A model generated the notes under the pieces. It did not search any database, had not been told where the DNA came from, and saw only the letters and a list, made by a program, of their open reading frames with translations. A stretch of 54,375 nt of DNA from Candidatus Neomicrothrix sp. (GTDB taxonomy: Bacteria; Actinomycetota; Acidimicrobiia; Acidimicrobiales; Aldehydirespiratoraceae): assembly GCA_017852795.1 (NCBI GenBank), contig JAFMKU010000009.1:1-54375 (forward strand). The letters are read 5' to 3'. Below, piece by piece: positions 33,791 through 42,443 of this stretch. The translations under genes were made by a program, and so were the position numbers. Positions within the stretch are counted from its first letter, which is position 1. Each line of letters starts with the position of its first letter.

Positions 33791-33894
33791 CGGACCCCCG
33801 AGCGAAACCGAATCCGCTGGCTAGCGGTCGTGATCAGGCTAGCTGGCTTGCTTACCACCAACGGGCGAGGCAAGGTTGCGATCACGGTCGAAGA

Positions 33895-33900
33895 GAGGAG
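33895..33900 (+). promoter_or_regulatory. Shine-Dalgarno GAGGAG of the ogt gene
   Basis: GAGGAG ends 8 nt before the ATG at 33909, so this start is chosen over the track start at 33876. Confidence 0.75.
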
Positions 33901-33908
33901 CACCGGTC

Positions 33909-34397
33909 ATGACACGCATGATGATGGACACACCGATTGGGGTTCTGGTTCTGGAGGCGACCGAACGGGGTCTGTGTCGAGTGGGCCTTCCCGGCCCTAA
34001 TCAAACCAGTGCTGGCCGCAACCGCCAAACGGACCATCCGGTCTTGGCTCAGGCGGCCGCCGAAATCGACGAGTATTTCAGCGGCCGTCGCCGCACGTTC
34101 TCGATCCCGTTAGATCTCGCCGGGACTCCCTTTCAGCGAGCGGCCTGGCAGGCACTGGCCGACGTTCCCTACGCAGAGACGATTAGTTACCGGGAACAGG
34201 CCGAACGCATTGGTCGCCCCAAAGCAGTGCGGGCAATCGGGTCGGCCAACGCCAAGAACCCGGTTCCCATCGTGCTGCCCTGCCATCGGGTGATCGGTTC
34301 GGATGGTCGCCTCACCGGATTCGCCGGTGGGCTTGCATGTAAACAGCAACTGCTTGATCACGAACGAGTGGTCGGGCCCAAACCGAAAGCTGGTTGA
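33909..34397 (+). CDS. ogt: Methylated-DNA--protein-cysteine S-methyltransferase
   Basis: The 162-residue protein takes the alkyl group from O6-alkylguanine onto C125 in VLPCHRVIGSDG, the active-site motif. The helix-turn-helix recognition region is YREQAERIGRPKAVRAIGSANAKNP (about 94-118), and FAGGLACKQQLLDHE closes the fold. It has the standard short Ogt length with no AdaA part. It is 3 bases from the class II aldolase start, so the pair is co-transcribed. DNA alkylation repair near N-methyl-compound metabolism is suggestive but not proof of a link. Confidence 0.93.
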   Translation: MTRMMMDTPIGVLVLEATERGLCRVGLPGPNQTSAGRNRQTDHPVLAQAAAEIDEYFSGRRRTFSIPLDLAGTPFQRAAWQALADVPYAETISYREQAERIGRPKAVRAIGSANAKNPVPIVLPCHRVIGSDGRLTGFAGGLACKQQLLDHERVVGPKPKAG

Positions 34398-34400
34398 CCG

Positions 34401-35180
34401 GTGACGCTTTCGTTGGAGCGCTATCCCGATATTGACTACCACGCCGAACGGGCCCGCAGCGACGACCTTGATGAGGTCAGGTTGTTGCGGAAATGGGAAG
34501 CGGCGATCGGCTACCGGATCTTTTCGGCGCTGCGCTGGGGGCAGCTTGGAGATGGCCACATTTCGGTGCGCGACCCTGAGTTCACCGATCACTTCTGGCT
34601 GTTGGGGTATGGAATCCCGTTCTGGGCCGCAACCGTGCACAACATGGCGCTGGTCGGGCCGGACGGCAGGATCGTTGACGGACCAGACGCCGGAGGGGTC
34701 AATACTGCCGGGTACAACATTCACGGTCCGGTGCTGGCCACCCACCCAAATCTGGTTTCGGCGGCTCACACCCACACGCAGTTCGGGACACCGTGGTCGG
34801 CCAATGTCGAACCGTTCTCGGCGATCAGCCAAGAGTCCTGTTCGTTTGTGGGGAACCAGGCGATCTATCACGGTGAAGATTTGGAAGTGGCAACCATCGA
34901 AGGTGGTCAACGGATCGCCGAGGCGATGGGGGGCAACAACCTGATCATCCTGCGTAACCATGGGCTGCTCACCGGGGGGCTGTCGCCGGCCGAAGCGGTC
35001 GGGTGGTTTGTTTTGGCCGAACGGGTTGCTGAGGTGCACGTCAAAGCCACCAACCCGAAACCGATTTCCGACGAGATGGCCAAGGTCGTCGCCGAGGAGT
35101 TCACGAAACCGGCGATGGCTTGGCGCACCTTCCAATGGCTGGCTCGGGATCTGGTTCCCGACCCGAGCGTGGTGCTCTAG
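34401..35180 (+). CDS. Class II aldolase/adducin family protein
   Basis: The 259-residue protein has the zinc-binding HTHT of the fuculose-1-phosphate aldolase fold in SAAHTHTQFGTPW, the third histidine in LRNHGLLTGG, and GDGHISVRDPE near 50-60. Such enzymes cleave sugar phosphates or act as decarboxylases or epimerases on hydroxy acids. It starts with GTG right after ogt and ends in the CTAG shared with the malate synthase stop. The long stretch VNTAGYNIHGPVLATHPN suits the branch that acts on unphosphorylated acids. The substrate is unknown. Confidence 0.86.
   Translation: MTLSLERYPDIDYHAERARSDDLDEVRLLRKWEAAIGYRIFSALRWGQLGDGHISVRDPEFTDHFWLLGYGIPFWAATVHNMALVGPDGRIVDGPDAGGVNTAGYNIHGPVLATHPNLVSAAHTHTQFGTPWSANVEPFSAISQESCSFVGNQAIYHGEDLEVATIEGGQRIAEAMGGNNLIILRNHGLLTGGLSPAEAVGWFVLAERVAEVHVKATNPKPISDEMAKVVAEEFTKPAMAWRTFQWLARDLVPDPSVVL
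35177..35180. other. CTAG shared by two convergent stop codons
   Basis: The palindrome CTAG supplies TAG to both the class II aldolase (plus) and malate synthase G (minus); a second case is at 50459-50462. It leaves no room for a terminator between the genes. Confidence 0.9.
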
Positions 35181-37330
35181 TTGCCAGCTGCTTTCTGACG
35201 GCGTCGGTGGCTTCGGAGCACCGACTCGGTGTATCCGTTGGGTTGCGATCGACCGTCGAGAACCAGAGCCAGCGCAGCCTGGAACGGGATCGAATCGGTG
35301 TAGCTCGTTGCCATCGCCTGGTAGGCGTCGTCGCCAGCGTTCTGGTCGTCAACTGCGATCGCCATTCGTTCCATCGTCGCCTGCACCTGCTGGTGATCGA
35401 CGATGCCGTGGTGCAGCCAGTTGGCGACATGCTGGCTGGAGATCCGCAGGGTGGCGAGGTCTTCCATCAGACCGATGTTGTCGATGTCGGGAACCGTTGA
35501 GCAACCCACCCCCTGACCGACCCAACGGACCACGTAGCCGAGGATTGACTGGCAGTTGTTGTCGAGTTCGGTTTGGACCTCGTCGGGAGAGAGTTCCCTA
35601 GTGAGCACCGGCAGCGCGGTTAGTTCGGAGCGGCTGCGGTGGGAACGTCCGGACAGTTCTTCTTGGCGGGCGGCGACGTTGTGCGAGAAGTAGTGGGTGG
35701 CGTGCAGGGTGGCTGCGGTGGGTGACGGCACCCAGGCGCAGGTCGCACCGGCCTGTGGGTGAGCGCCTTTGGTGGCCAGCATTTCGGCCATCTCCGAAGG
35801 TTTGGCCCACATGCCTTTGCCGATCTGAGCGCGGTTTTGAAGCCCTGAAGCCAGCCCGGTATCGACGTTGTTGTCTTCGTAGGCCAGAAGCCAGGTGGCG
35901 CTTTTCATTTCGCCTTTGGGAACGACCGGACCGGCTTCCATGTCGGTGTGAATCTCGTCGCCGGTTCGGTCGAGGAAACCGGTGTTGATAAACACCAGAC
36001 GGTCTCGGGCTTGCTCGATGGCGGCGGCCAAGTTGAGAGAGGTTCGCCGTTCCTCGTCCATGATCCCCATCTTGAGGGTGTGGCGGTCGAGGCCCAACGC
36101 ATCCTCGACTCGTTCGAACAACCGGCAAGCCCAAGCCACCTCGTCAACGCCGTGCATTTTGGGTTTGACGATGTAGATCGACCCGGTGCGGCTGTTGCGG
36201 TACGGTCCCGAACCGGCCAGGTCGTGTTTCCCGGCTACGGCGGTTACGAACGCATCAAGAATGGTTTCGGCGATCGGTTCGCCGTCCAAGGTGACGGCCT
36301 CGGTGGTGAGGTGATGGCCGACGTTGCGGACCAGCATCAACGCCCGCCCGGGCATCACGAGTTCGCCCCCGTCGGCTGCTGTGTAGCGCCGGTCAGGATG
36401 AAGGCGACGTTCAACGTCAACCCCGTCTTTGCGGAAGCTGCTGGTGAGATTTCCGGTCATTAAGCCAAGCCAGTTGCCGTACACGACCGCTTTGTCGCTG
36501 GCATCTACGGCGCTAACCGAATCTTCGCAATCCATAATCGACGAGATCGCCGACTCCACGTCAATGTCAGCCAACCCCGCGGGGTCATCGGCGCCAATGG
36601 GATGCTCCCGGTCGATGCGAAGGTCGGCGTGGAGGCCATGCTTGACCAGCAGCACGTTGTGAGGGGCATCGGTGGGTCCGGCGAACCCCACGAACTGTTG
36701 GCGATCGGCGAGGCGGGCCGTGGTCGAACCCAACGCCACGTTCAACTGGCCGTCAACCACCGAATACCCGGTGGCGTCGTGATGGGAGCCGTCGTCAAGC
36801 GGAAAGTGCGCATCGAGAAAGTCGCGAGCCCAAGCAATGACTCGGGCTCCCCGGACCGGGTTGTAGCCCCGGCCGGCTTCGGCCCCGTCGGTGTCAGCGA
36901 TGACGTCGGTGCCGTACAGGGCGTCGTAGAGGCTTCCCCAACGGGCGTTGGCGGCGTTGAGGGCGTAGCGGGCGTTGTCGAGTGGGACCACCAGCTGGGC
37001 GCCAGCGATCGAAGCGATCTCCGGGTCAACCCCGGTGGTGGCAAGCTGCACCGAAGACGGTGTTGGTTCCAGATACCCGATCGTTTCGAGAAACGTCACA
37101 TAGGCGCTCTGGTCAAACGATGCCCGGTGCTCGATCAGATAGGCGTCGATCTGAGCTTGGAGGTCGTCGCGTCGGTTGAGCAGTTCACGATTTCGAGGGC
37201 CGAGTTCTCGCACGGTGGCTTCGAGCGCTGCCCAGAACGAGTCCGGGTCCACCCCAGAACCGGGGAGTAGATGGGAACCCACAAAGGTGTGGATTGGCTC
37301 GGCAACATTGAGAGATCCGACGGTAACCAT
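35177..37330 (-). CDS. glcB: Malate synthase G
   Basis: The 717-residue protein (family usual 720-730) condenses glyoxylate with acetyl-CoA to malate. It shows the isoform G features: VPLDNARYALNAANARWGSLYDALYGTD near 110-137, RGARVIAWARDFLD, FINTGFLDRTGDEIHTDMEAGP for the active-site region, and CAWVPSPTAATLHATHY. The start is the ATG at 37330 rather than the track GTG at 37351. It lies 30 bases after soxG on the same strand and is probably in the sox transcript. This joins N-methylglycine breakdown to glyoxylate assimilation; the step from glycine to glyoxylate is not encoded nearby. Confidence 0.93.
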   Translation of the reverse strand: MVTVGSLNVAEPIHTFVGSHLLPGSGVDPDSFWAALEATVRELGPRNRELLNRRDDLQAQIDAYLIEHRASFDQSAYVTFLETIGYLEPTPSSVQLATTGVDPEIASIAGAQLVVPLDNARYALNAANARWGSLYDALYGTDVIADTDGAEAGRGYNPVRGARVIAWARDFLDAHFPLDDGSHHDATGYSVVDGQLNVALGSTTARLADRQQFVGFAGPTDAPHNVLLVKHGLHADLRIDREHPIGADDPAGLADIDVESAISSIMDCEDSVSAVDASDKAVVYGNWLGLMTGNLTSSFRKDGVDVERRLHPDRRYTAADGGELVMPGRALMLVRNVGHHLTTEAVTLDGEPIAETILDAFVTAVAGKHDLAGSGPYRNSRTGSIYIVKPKMHGVDEVAWACRLFERVEDALGLDRHTLKMGIMDEERRTSLNLAAAIEQARDRLVFINTGFLDRTGDEIHTDMEAGPVVPKGEMKSATWLLAYEDNNVDTGLASGLQNRAQIGKGMWAKPSEMAEMLATKGAHPQAGATCAWVPSPTAATLHATHYFSHNVAARQEELSGRSHRSRSELTALPVLTRELSPDEVQTELDNNCQSILGYVVRWVGQGVGCSTVPDIDNIGLMEDLATLRISSQHVANWLHHGIVDHQQVQATMERMAIAVDDQNAGDDAYQAMATSYTDSIPFQAALALVLDGRSQPNGYTESVLRSHRRRQKAAGN

Positions 37331-37360
37331 GGCTTCGAGGGTAACGGCCACGGGACCGGG

Positions 37361-37918
37361 TCAGTCGGCGAACTCGTCGGCGGCGTCAAGGAGCGACTGG
37401 AAGAAATAGTCGCCGTAGGAACGGTCGCAGAGCAGGAGATAACTCCGCACCCCGACCTGATCGTCACGGACCAGATCACAGGTCACTCGGGCAACGGTCG
37501 CCCCCCACGCGGCCCGATTGGGGGTGAACGCATCGTCGAAGTTGCTGCTGCACACCTTGGCCAGCACGTCGGCACTGCGAGGACCGCTGACCCGCAGCAT
37601 CATTCGTCCATGGGTGAGGTCAACGGTGGAGACAAAACCGTCACGGTCGAGATTGTGGATCGTCTCGTCTACCTGAGCAGCCGAACCCAACAGCAACCAT
37701 TCGTGCTGGCGGTGATGCACGACCAGCACACCGTTTCGCTGCGCTGCGGTACCCAAGGCCACTGCGAACCCTTTGGCGGTTTCGGTCCCTTCCCCGGCTT
37801 TGACCGAGCATTTGCTCCAGTCGGACACATCGCTGATGGTCACCGCAGCAGCACTGGTTGATTCAGCACTGGTTGTTTCAGCACTGGTTACCGAACTTCG
37901 GAACACGGGATCAGCCAC
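37361..37918 (-). CDS. soxG: Sarcosine oxidase gamma subunit
   Basis: The 185-residue protein matches the small gamma subunit of heterotetrameric sarcosine oxidase, a GcvT-related fold: VDLTHGRMMLRVSGPRSADVLAKVCSSNFDDAFTPNRAAWGATVARV, and SYGDYFFQSLLDAADEF at the end. It overlaps soxA by 8 bases. The N-terminal 25 residues are an extension containing a TSAE-type tandem repeat encoded by a 15-base DNA repeat. It contributes to complex assembly near the alpha subunit. Closely following glcB suggests one operon. Confidence 0.87.
   Translation of the reverse strand: MADPVFRSSVTSAETTSAESTSAAAVTISDVSDWSKCSVKAGEGTETAKGFAVALGTAAQRNGVLVVHHRQHEWLLLGSAAQVDETIHNLDRDGFVSTVDLTHGRMMLRVSGPRSADVLAKVCSSNFDDAFTPNRAAWGATVARVTCDLVRDDQVGVRSYLLLCDRSYGDYFFQSLLDAADEFAD
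37849..37890. repeat. Three copies of a 15-base tandem repeat in soxG
   Basis: CAGCACTGGTT starts at 37849, 37864 and 37879 (plus strand), a strict 15-base period over about 42 bases. It encodes the Ser/Thr/Glu-rich tail at the start of SoxG, so copy-number change would add or remove 5 residues without a frameshift. Confidence 0.85.
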
Positions 37919-40760
37919 GAAGCCGGCTCCCTTCAGGATCGAAATGGGCGTGATGTTCCATTACCTGGGCAGTGGTTCGGGTGCCGTTGGCGAGAACGAT
38001 GGTGAGCGTCGTGCCTGGTGTGGCGACATCGGGATGTACCTGCGCAAGGCAGACGGAACGGTTGAGGGTGGGGGAGAAACGCGACGAAGTGATCCGGCCC
38101 AGAATCTGGTTCGTGCCAGCCGCCACGATCTGGGCTGCTTCCTCGGGCACCACGGTCGGATCGGTTGGCTGAACAGCGACGATCCGCGGACCGTCCCCGC
38201 GCGACAACGCCCAGACGACCTCGGGTTTGCCCACCCAGTCGTCCTTTTCGACTTTGAGCAGTGTCTCAAGACCGGTCACTGGTGCTTTGGATAGACCGTC
38301 GGTGTCTTGGCCAACAATGAAATGGCCTTTCTCTAGACGCATGATCCGCTGGGCTTCTAACCCGAACGGGGCTACCCCCAAGTCTTGACCGTGAACGAGC
38401 AACTGCTCCCACACGAACAATCCGAAACCGCTCGGCACGTGAACCTCATAGGACAGTTCGCCGGTGAAACCGATCCTCCAGACGATGCAGTTCGCAACCC
38501 CAGCGACCGTGCCGGTGCGGACCTGCATGTATTGGAAGGCATCGGGGCCGAGGTCGATGTCGTTGGTGAGCCGTTCCAGAAGCTGCCGGCTGTCCGGTCC
38601 GGCCACGTTGATCGAGGTCAACCCGGTAGTGACCGGGGTGATGTGAACCTGCCAGTCAGGGTGTTCGGTCTGAAGCCAGTTCTCAGCCCAGTTCCAGACC
38701 GTGGCCGCCCCCGACGAAGTAGTAGTCATCAGGTAATGCTCCGGTCCGAGCCGCCCGGTGACCCCGTCGTCGAGCACGACACCGTCTTCGGCGCACATCA
38801 GTCCGTACCGGACCGCGCCTTGCGGGAGTGCGTTCCAGGAATTGGTGTAGAGCAGGTTGAGCAGTTTGGGCACATCTGGGCCCTGAAGGTCCAGCTTCCC
38901 CAGCGGGGTGATGTCGATGATGCCGACCCGGTTTCGGGTGTTGCGCACTTCGGATTCGGGGTCGCCGTAATGGTTCGGACGAATCCACTGCCCGGCCAGA
39001 ATCGGCTGCGCGCCGTGAGCCTCATGCCAGGGTTGGATAGAGCTCATGCGTACCGGTTCGTGGATCCGACCCGCCAACGCGCCAAGGCTGATCGGCGCGT
39101 ACGGTGGCCGCCAGACGGTCGTGCCAACCTGCTCGATGGTTTCGCCTCGGGCTTCGGCGAGCACCGCCACCGTGTTGACCGTCTCGAGCTTGCCCTGTGA
39201 CGGACCCATGGTGGTGGTGGTGAACCGTTTGACCAGCTCGACCGAATCAAACCCTTCGTCGGCGGCTTGGACAAGATCCTTGGACGAGACATCCTCGGAG
39301 TAGTCGACGATTCCGTGCGTGGTTGACCGGAACAGTGCCGGATGCGAACCGTGCGGGAGTGGGGGGCGTTCGTCGGCGGGCCACGCCGGTTCCGGGGTCG
39401 TGACCGGTTCGGCACGGCGGGTCAGGTGTTGTAGCCGGTGACGAACAACCCCAGCCCGGGCCGCGGCGAGCAAACCAGTTGCTTCACCGTGCGCCACCAG
39501 TTGTTCAGTGGTGCCATCACCAGCCAGACCTCCGGTGGCCAGCACGTTGTCGGGTGGGCACCAGGGAAAGAACCGGGCCGCTTCCGGGTCGTACACCGGA
39601 CGATCGCCGGACATGTTCAGCAGCGACGTGGGGGTGGTCCAACCTACGGCGGTGATCAGCAGGTCACTGTCGATACGGCGGCCATCGGCCAACGTCACCC
39701 GGCGGACCCGGTTTCGCCCGTGGGCGGCGACCACGTTGCCACCGAGTCGACCATCAACCACCGCGGCGATCGTTACTCCGGCTGCCTCCAACGCAACCAC
39801 CGCGGCGTCGCCGGACGGGTTTGCGGTGAACACCACGGCCCGGTTCCCGGGTTTCACGCCGTACATCGTGATGAGGCGTCGTACCGCACCGGAGGTCATC
39901 ACGCCCGGGAGGTCGTTACCGGCAAAGACGTAGGGGCGTTCGATCGTTCCCGCCGCCACGATCAGTACCCCGGCCCGAGCTTTGATCAACCGTTCGTCAA
40001 TCCCGGGAAGGCCGCGTTGGGAGATCGCCAACCAGTTGTCCTCGTAGCGTCCTGTCACGGTGGCGTCGGTCAGCACTTCCACCCCGGCCGCTCGCACCGC
40101 GTGGGCTAAGCGTGCGGCTTCGGCCCGATCGGTGTCATCGCCCCAACACAGATGGCCTCCGAGTTGGTGCTCGTGTTCGACCAGCATCACCGACGCTCCG
40201 GCTTGGGCCGCGGCCAGCGCCGCGGCCATCCCGGCCGGTCCACCGCCAGCCACGACCACATCGGGGTGGGCGTAGCGTTTGTCGTTGCGGGGTGGCGGAG
40301 CATCGAGATCCACCACTCCGCCGGGAGCGAACGTGCCGAGCACACGGGCGTAAAGCGGCCAAAGCGCGGCCGGTTTCATAAACGTCTTGTAGTAGAAGCC
40401 GGCGGTCAGGAAGCGCCCCACCAGCCGGTTGGCCGATTTGAGATCGAACCGTAACGACGGCCAGACGTTCTGGGCCGAAACGTTCATTCCGTCGCGTAGT
40501 AGGCGATGGCTAGCGCGCACGTTTGGTTCATCGCCGACCTGCACGGTGGTGTTGGGATCCCAGTAGTCGGCAGTGAGCGGGCCGCGGGGCCGGTGGTATT
40601 TCATGGAGCGGCCAGTGATCGTGATGCCGTTGGCCAACAACGCCGAAACGATGGTGTCGCCTTCGTACCCGCGGAGCCGTCGACCGTTCCAGGTAAACGT
40701 CAGCGGTACGTCCCGATTGATGAGCTGGCCGGGAGCGTCAGGTATCCGGTGGTTGCTCAC
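37911..40760 (-). CDS. soxA: Sarcosine oxidase alpha subunit
   Basis: The 949-residue subunit has an N-terminal ferredoxin-fold region (FTWNGRRLRGYEGDTIVSALLANGI), and an FAD/NAD-binding part VVVAGGGPAGMAAALAAAQAGASVMLVE near 168-195. A GcvT/DmgDH-like folate-binding half begins near 575. SALARGRTG-type contacts are replaced by VGIIDITPLGKLDLQGPD in the GcvT part. It binds NAD+ and tetrahydrofolate, channelling the methyl group to 5,10-methylene-THF. The length matches the family (about 960). The start overlaps soxD by ATGA; gene order is B-D-A-G, as in characterised sarcosine oxidase operons. Confidence 0.94.
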   Translation of the reverse strand: MSNHRIPDAPGQLINRDVPLTFTWNGRRLRGYEGDTIVSALLANGITITGRSMKYHRPRGPLTADYWDPNTTVQVGDEPNVRASHRLLRDGMNVSAQNVWPSLRFDLKSANRLVGRFLTAGFYYKTFMKPAALWPLYARVLGTFAPGGVVDLDAPPPRNDKRYAHPDVVVAGGGPAGMAAALAAAQAGASVMLVEHEHQLGGHLCWGDDTDRAEAARLAHAVRAAGVEVLTDATVTGRYEDNWLAISQRGLPGIDERLIKARAGVLIVAAGTIERPYVFAGNDLPGVMTSGAVRRLITMYGVKPGNRAVVFTANPSGDAAVVALEAAGVTIAAVVDGRLGGNVVAAHGRNRVRRVTLADGRRIDSDLLITAVGWTTPTSLLNMSGDRPVYDPEAARFFPWCPPDNVLATGGLAGDGTTEQLVAHGEATGLLAAARAGVVRHRLQHLTRRAEPVTTPEPAWPADERPPLPHGSHPALFRSTTHGIVDYSEDVSSKDLVQAADEGFDSVELVKRFTTTTMGPSQGKLETVNTVAVLAEARGETIEQVGTTVWRPPYAPISLGALAGRIHEPVRMSSIQPWHEAHGAQPILAGQWIRPNHYGDPESEVRNTRNRVGIIDITPLGKLDLQGPDVPKLLNLLYTNSWNALPQGAVRYGLMCAEDGVVLDDGVTGRLGPEHYLMTTTSSGAATVWNWAENWLQTEHPDWQVHITPVTTGLTSINVAGPDSRQLLERLTNDIDLGPDAFQYMQVRTGTVAGVANCIVWRIGFTGELSYEVHVPSGFGLFVWEQLLVHGQDLGVAPFGLEAQRIMRLEKGHFIVGQDTDGLSKAPVTGLETLLKVEKDDWVGKPEVVWALSRGDGPRIVAVQPTDPTVVPEEAAQIVAAGTNQILGRITSSRFSPTLNRSVCLAQVHPDVATPGTTLTIVLANGTRTTAQVMEHHAHFDPEGSRLRG

Positions 40761-41050
40761 GGTTCGGTTCCATCGGAGATAGGGCGGCCCGCCACTTTGT
40801 TGCCGGGCAGCAACGGTTCGCGGAGTTCACCGGTGGTGGTGTTGCGCTCCAGCGTGAAAAAGGTTCGGCATCCGGAAGAACAGAACCACCCTTCGCGTAA
40901 CCAACCCGCCGGGTTGTCCCGCAGGTACAGGTAGCTGCGCCACTCCTCGGGGGTGGCTTGGTTTGGATCGGGACGCGAATGGGTTTCGCCTCGGTAGGTG
41001 AGCTCAGCGGCGTTCTTCGGGCCGCACACCGGGCAGGGGACGAGCAGCAT
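40757..41050 (-). CDS. soxD: Sarcosine oxidase delta subunit with altered zinc ligand
   Basis: The 97-residue subunit has C6-P-V-C9 near the start and GWFCSSGCRTFF at 54-65. In characterised delta subunits the zinc is held by two N-terminal cysteines, a His and a Cys in an H-x3-C motif; here the His is replaced by C57, giving C57-x3-C61 and a possible four-cysteine site. Otherwise the sequence (PEEWRSYLYLRDNPAG...W.REGW) is as expected. It overlaps soxB by one base (TGATG) and soxA by four (ATGA), so translation of all three is coupled. The subunit is structural in the oxidase complex. Confidence 0.92.
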   Translation of the reverse strand: MLLVPCPVCGPKNAAELTYRGETHSRPDPNQATPEEWRSYLYLRDNPAGWLREGWFCSSGCRTFFTLERNTTTGELREPLLPGNKVAGRPISDGTEP

Positions 41051-42363
41051 CAGTGACCCACCGCGGCCGCGCCCTTTTCGCCGACCAGGTCACCTCGGCT
41101 GAACCGTTCCAACCCGAACGGTGCGATCAGTTCAGGAACCCGACCGTTGGCTACGCAGGCAGCCATCTGTTCACCGGAGACCGGACCGGCTTTGAAACCG
41201 TACGTCCCCCAGCCGACATCGACATGGAACCCTTCGACCGGGGTGGGCCCCATCACCGGCGAATAGTCCGGAGTCATGTCGCAGAGGCCCGCCCACTGGC
41301 GCAGCAACCGCATTCGGCCAATGCCTGGCATCAATTCCAGAACGTGGCTGGCTAGCTCCTCGGTGAACTCCAAGGTGCCACCCATCTGATAGGTGGCCAT
41401 CGGGTCTACCGATGCGCCGAACACCAGCTCTCCTCGGTCGGTTTGACTGACGTAGACGTGCAACGAACCCGAGACGACGACGGTGGGGAGAAAGACCTTC
41501 ACCGGCTCGGTAACCGCAGCCTGCAACGGGTGAGTGGTGATCGGCAACCGCACACCCGCCATGCTGGCGATCGTGCTGGCCCAGCCGGCGGTGCAGTTCA
41601 CCACCAGCGGTGCCGAGATGTCTCCCCGGCTGGTCCGAACGCCCACCACACGTCCCCCCGGGCCTTTGCCTTCGGGTCCGTCACCGCCGGTGCACAACAC
41701 GTCAAGCACTTCGGTTTTCTGGTGGAGATCTACCCCGTAGGCGTCGGCAGCTCGGGCGTATCCCCATACCACCGCGTCGTGGCGGATCGTTCCACCAGGC
41801 GGGTGGTACAGCGCGCCAAGGATCGGGTAACGAACGTTTTCGCTGACATCGAGCGATGGGGTGAGCCGCTTCACTTCGGCCGGGTCGATCACCGAAGAGT
41901 TGATTCCCTGCAACTTGTTGACTTCGGCGCGCCAATGCATGGTCCGCAGCGCACTGTCGGTGTGGGCGAGGGTCAGGTGACCTCGTTCGCTAAACATCAC
42001 GTTCAGGTTCAGGTCTCGGGCCATCGAGTTGTACAGCGTGAGCGAACGGTCGTAGAAGGCAACGCCTTCAGGGGTGAGATAGTTCGAGCGAACGATGGCG
42101 GTGTTGCGGCCCGAACCTCCCGACCCGAGGTAGCCCTTTTCCAGCACGGCCACGTTGGTGATCCCATGGTTGGCGGCCAGATAGTAGGCAGTGGCTAGTC
42201 CGTGCACGCCACCACCGATGATGACGACGTCGTAGTGGGAACCAAACTCGGGTTCCCGCCAGACCCGCGGCCAAGACTCTTTGCTGAACCCCCGGCGGAT
42301 CAGCCCACCAAGGGAATACTTCGCCGCCCGACGTTGCTTGATCACCGGTGAAGTCTGCCTCAT
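41050..42363 (-). CDS. soxB: Sarcosine oxidase beta subunit
   Basis: The 437-residue catalytic subunit has the family start AAKYSLGGLIRRG...WPRVWREPE and FAD motif YDVVIIGGGVHGLATAYYLAANHGITNVAVLEKG. RHDAVVWGYARAAD contains a histidine (H195) in the place where the beta subunit bears covalent FMN. The C-terminal DAO part includes GFHVDVGWGTYGFKAGPVSGEQMA. It oxidises sarcosine and passes electrons to FMN and oxygen. The ATG at 42363 is preferred: the track start at 42450 lies inside the divergent SDR gene. No strong Shine-Dalgarno or clear promoter is visible in the 80-base divergent gap. Confidence 0.93.
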   Translation of the reverse strand: MRQTSPVIKQRRAAKYSLGGLIRRGFSKESWPRVWREPEFGSHYDVVIIGGGVHGLATAYYLAANHGITNVAVLEKGYLGSGGSGRNTAIVRSNYLTPEGVAFYDRSLTLYNSMARDLNLNVMFSERGHLTLAHTDSALRTMHWRAEVNKLQGINSSVIDPAEVKRLTPSLDVSENVRYPILGALYHPPGGTIRHDAVVWGYARAADAYGVDLHQKTEVLDVLCTGGDGPEGKGPGGRVVGVRTSRGDISAPLVVNCTAGWASTIASMAGVRLPITTHPLQAAVTEPVKVFLPTVVVSGSLHVYVSQTDRGELVFGASVDPMATYQMGGTLEFTEELASHVLELMPGIGRMRLLRQWAGLCDMTPDYSPVMGPTPVEGFHVDVGWGTYGFKAGPVSGEQMAACVANGRVPELIAPFGLERFSRGDLVGEKGAAAVGH

Positions 42364-42431
42364 CGCCGGGACGGTGAAAAGTCGCCGGATGCCGGGTCGT
42401 TGCGAAAGCCGCAGCGTCTGAGCGAGGGGGC

Positions 42432-42437
42432 TACGGT
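42432..42437 (+). promoter_or_regulatory. Candidate leaderless -10 box of the SDR gene
   Basis: TACGGT (TANNNT) is 6 nt before the ATG at 42444; no Shine-Dalgarno is present and the -35 region is not convincing. Confidence 0.4.
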
Positions 42438-42443
42438 CGGGGT

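Noticed and set aside
33818-33860. Direct GCTAGC repeats before ogt
   Set aside because: Only two copies of a short palindrome at 20-base distance; no link to a regulator.
38385-39200. 271-residue plus-strand ORF opposite soxA
   Set aside because: Shadow frame with no domain signal.
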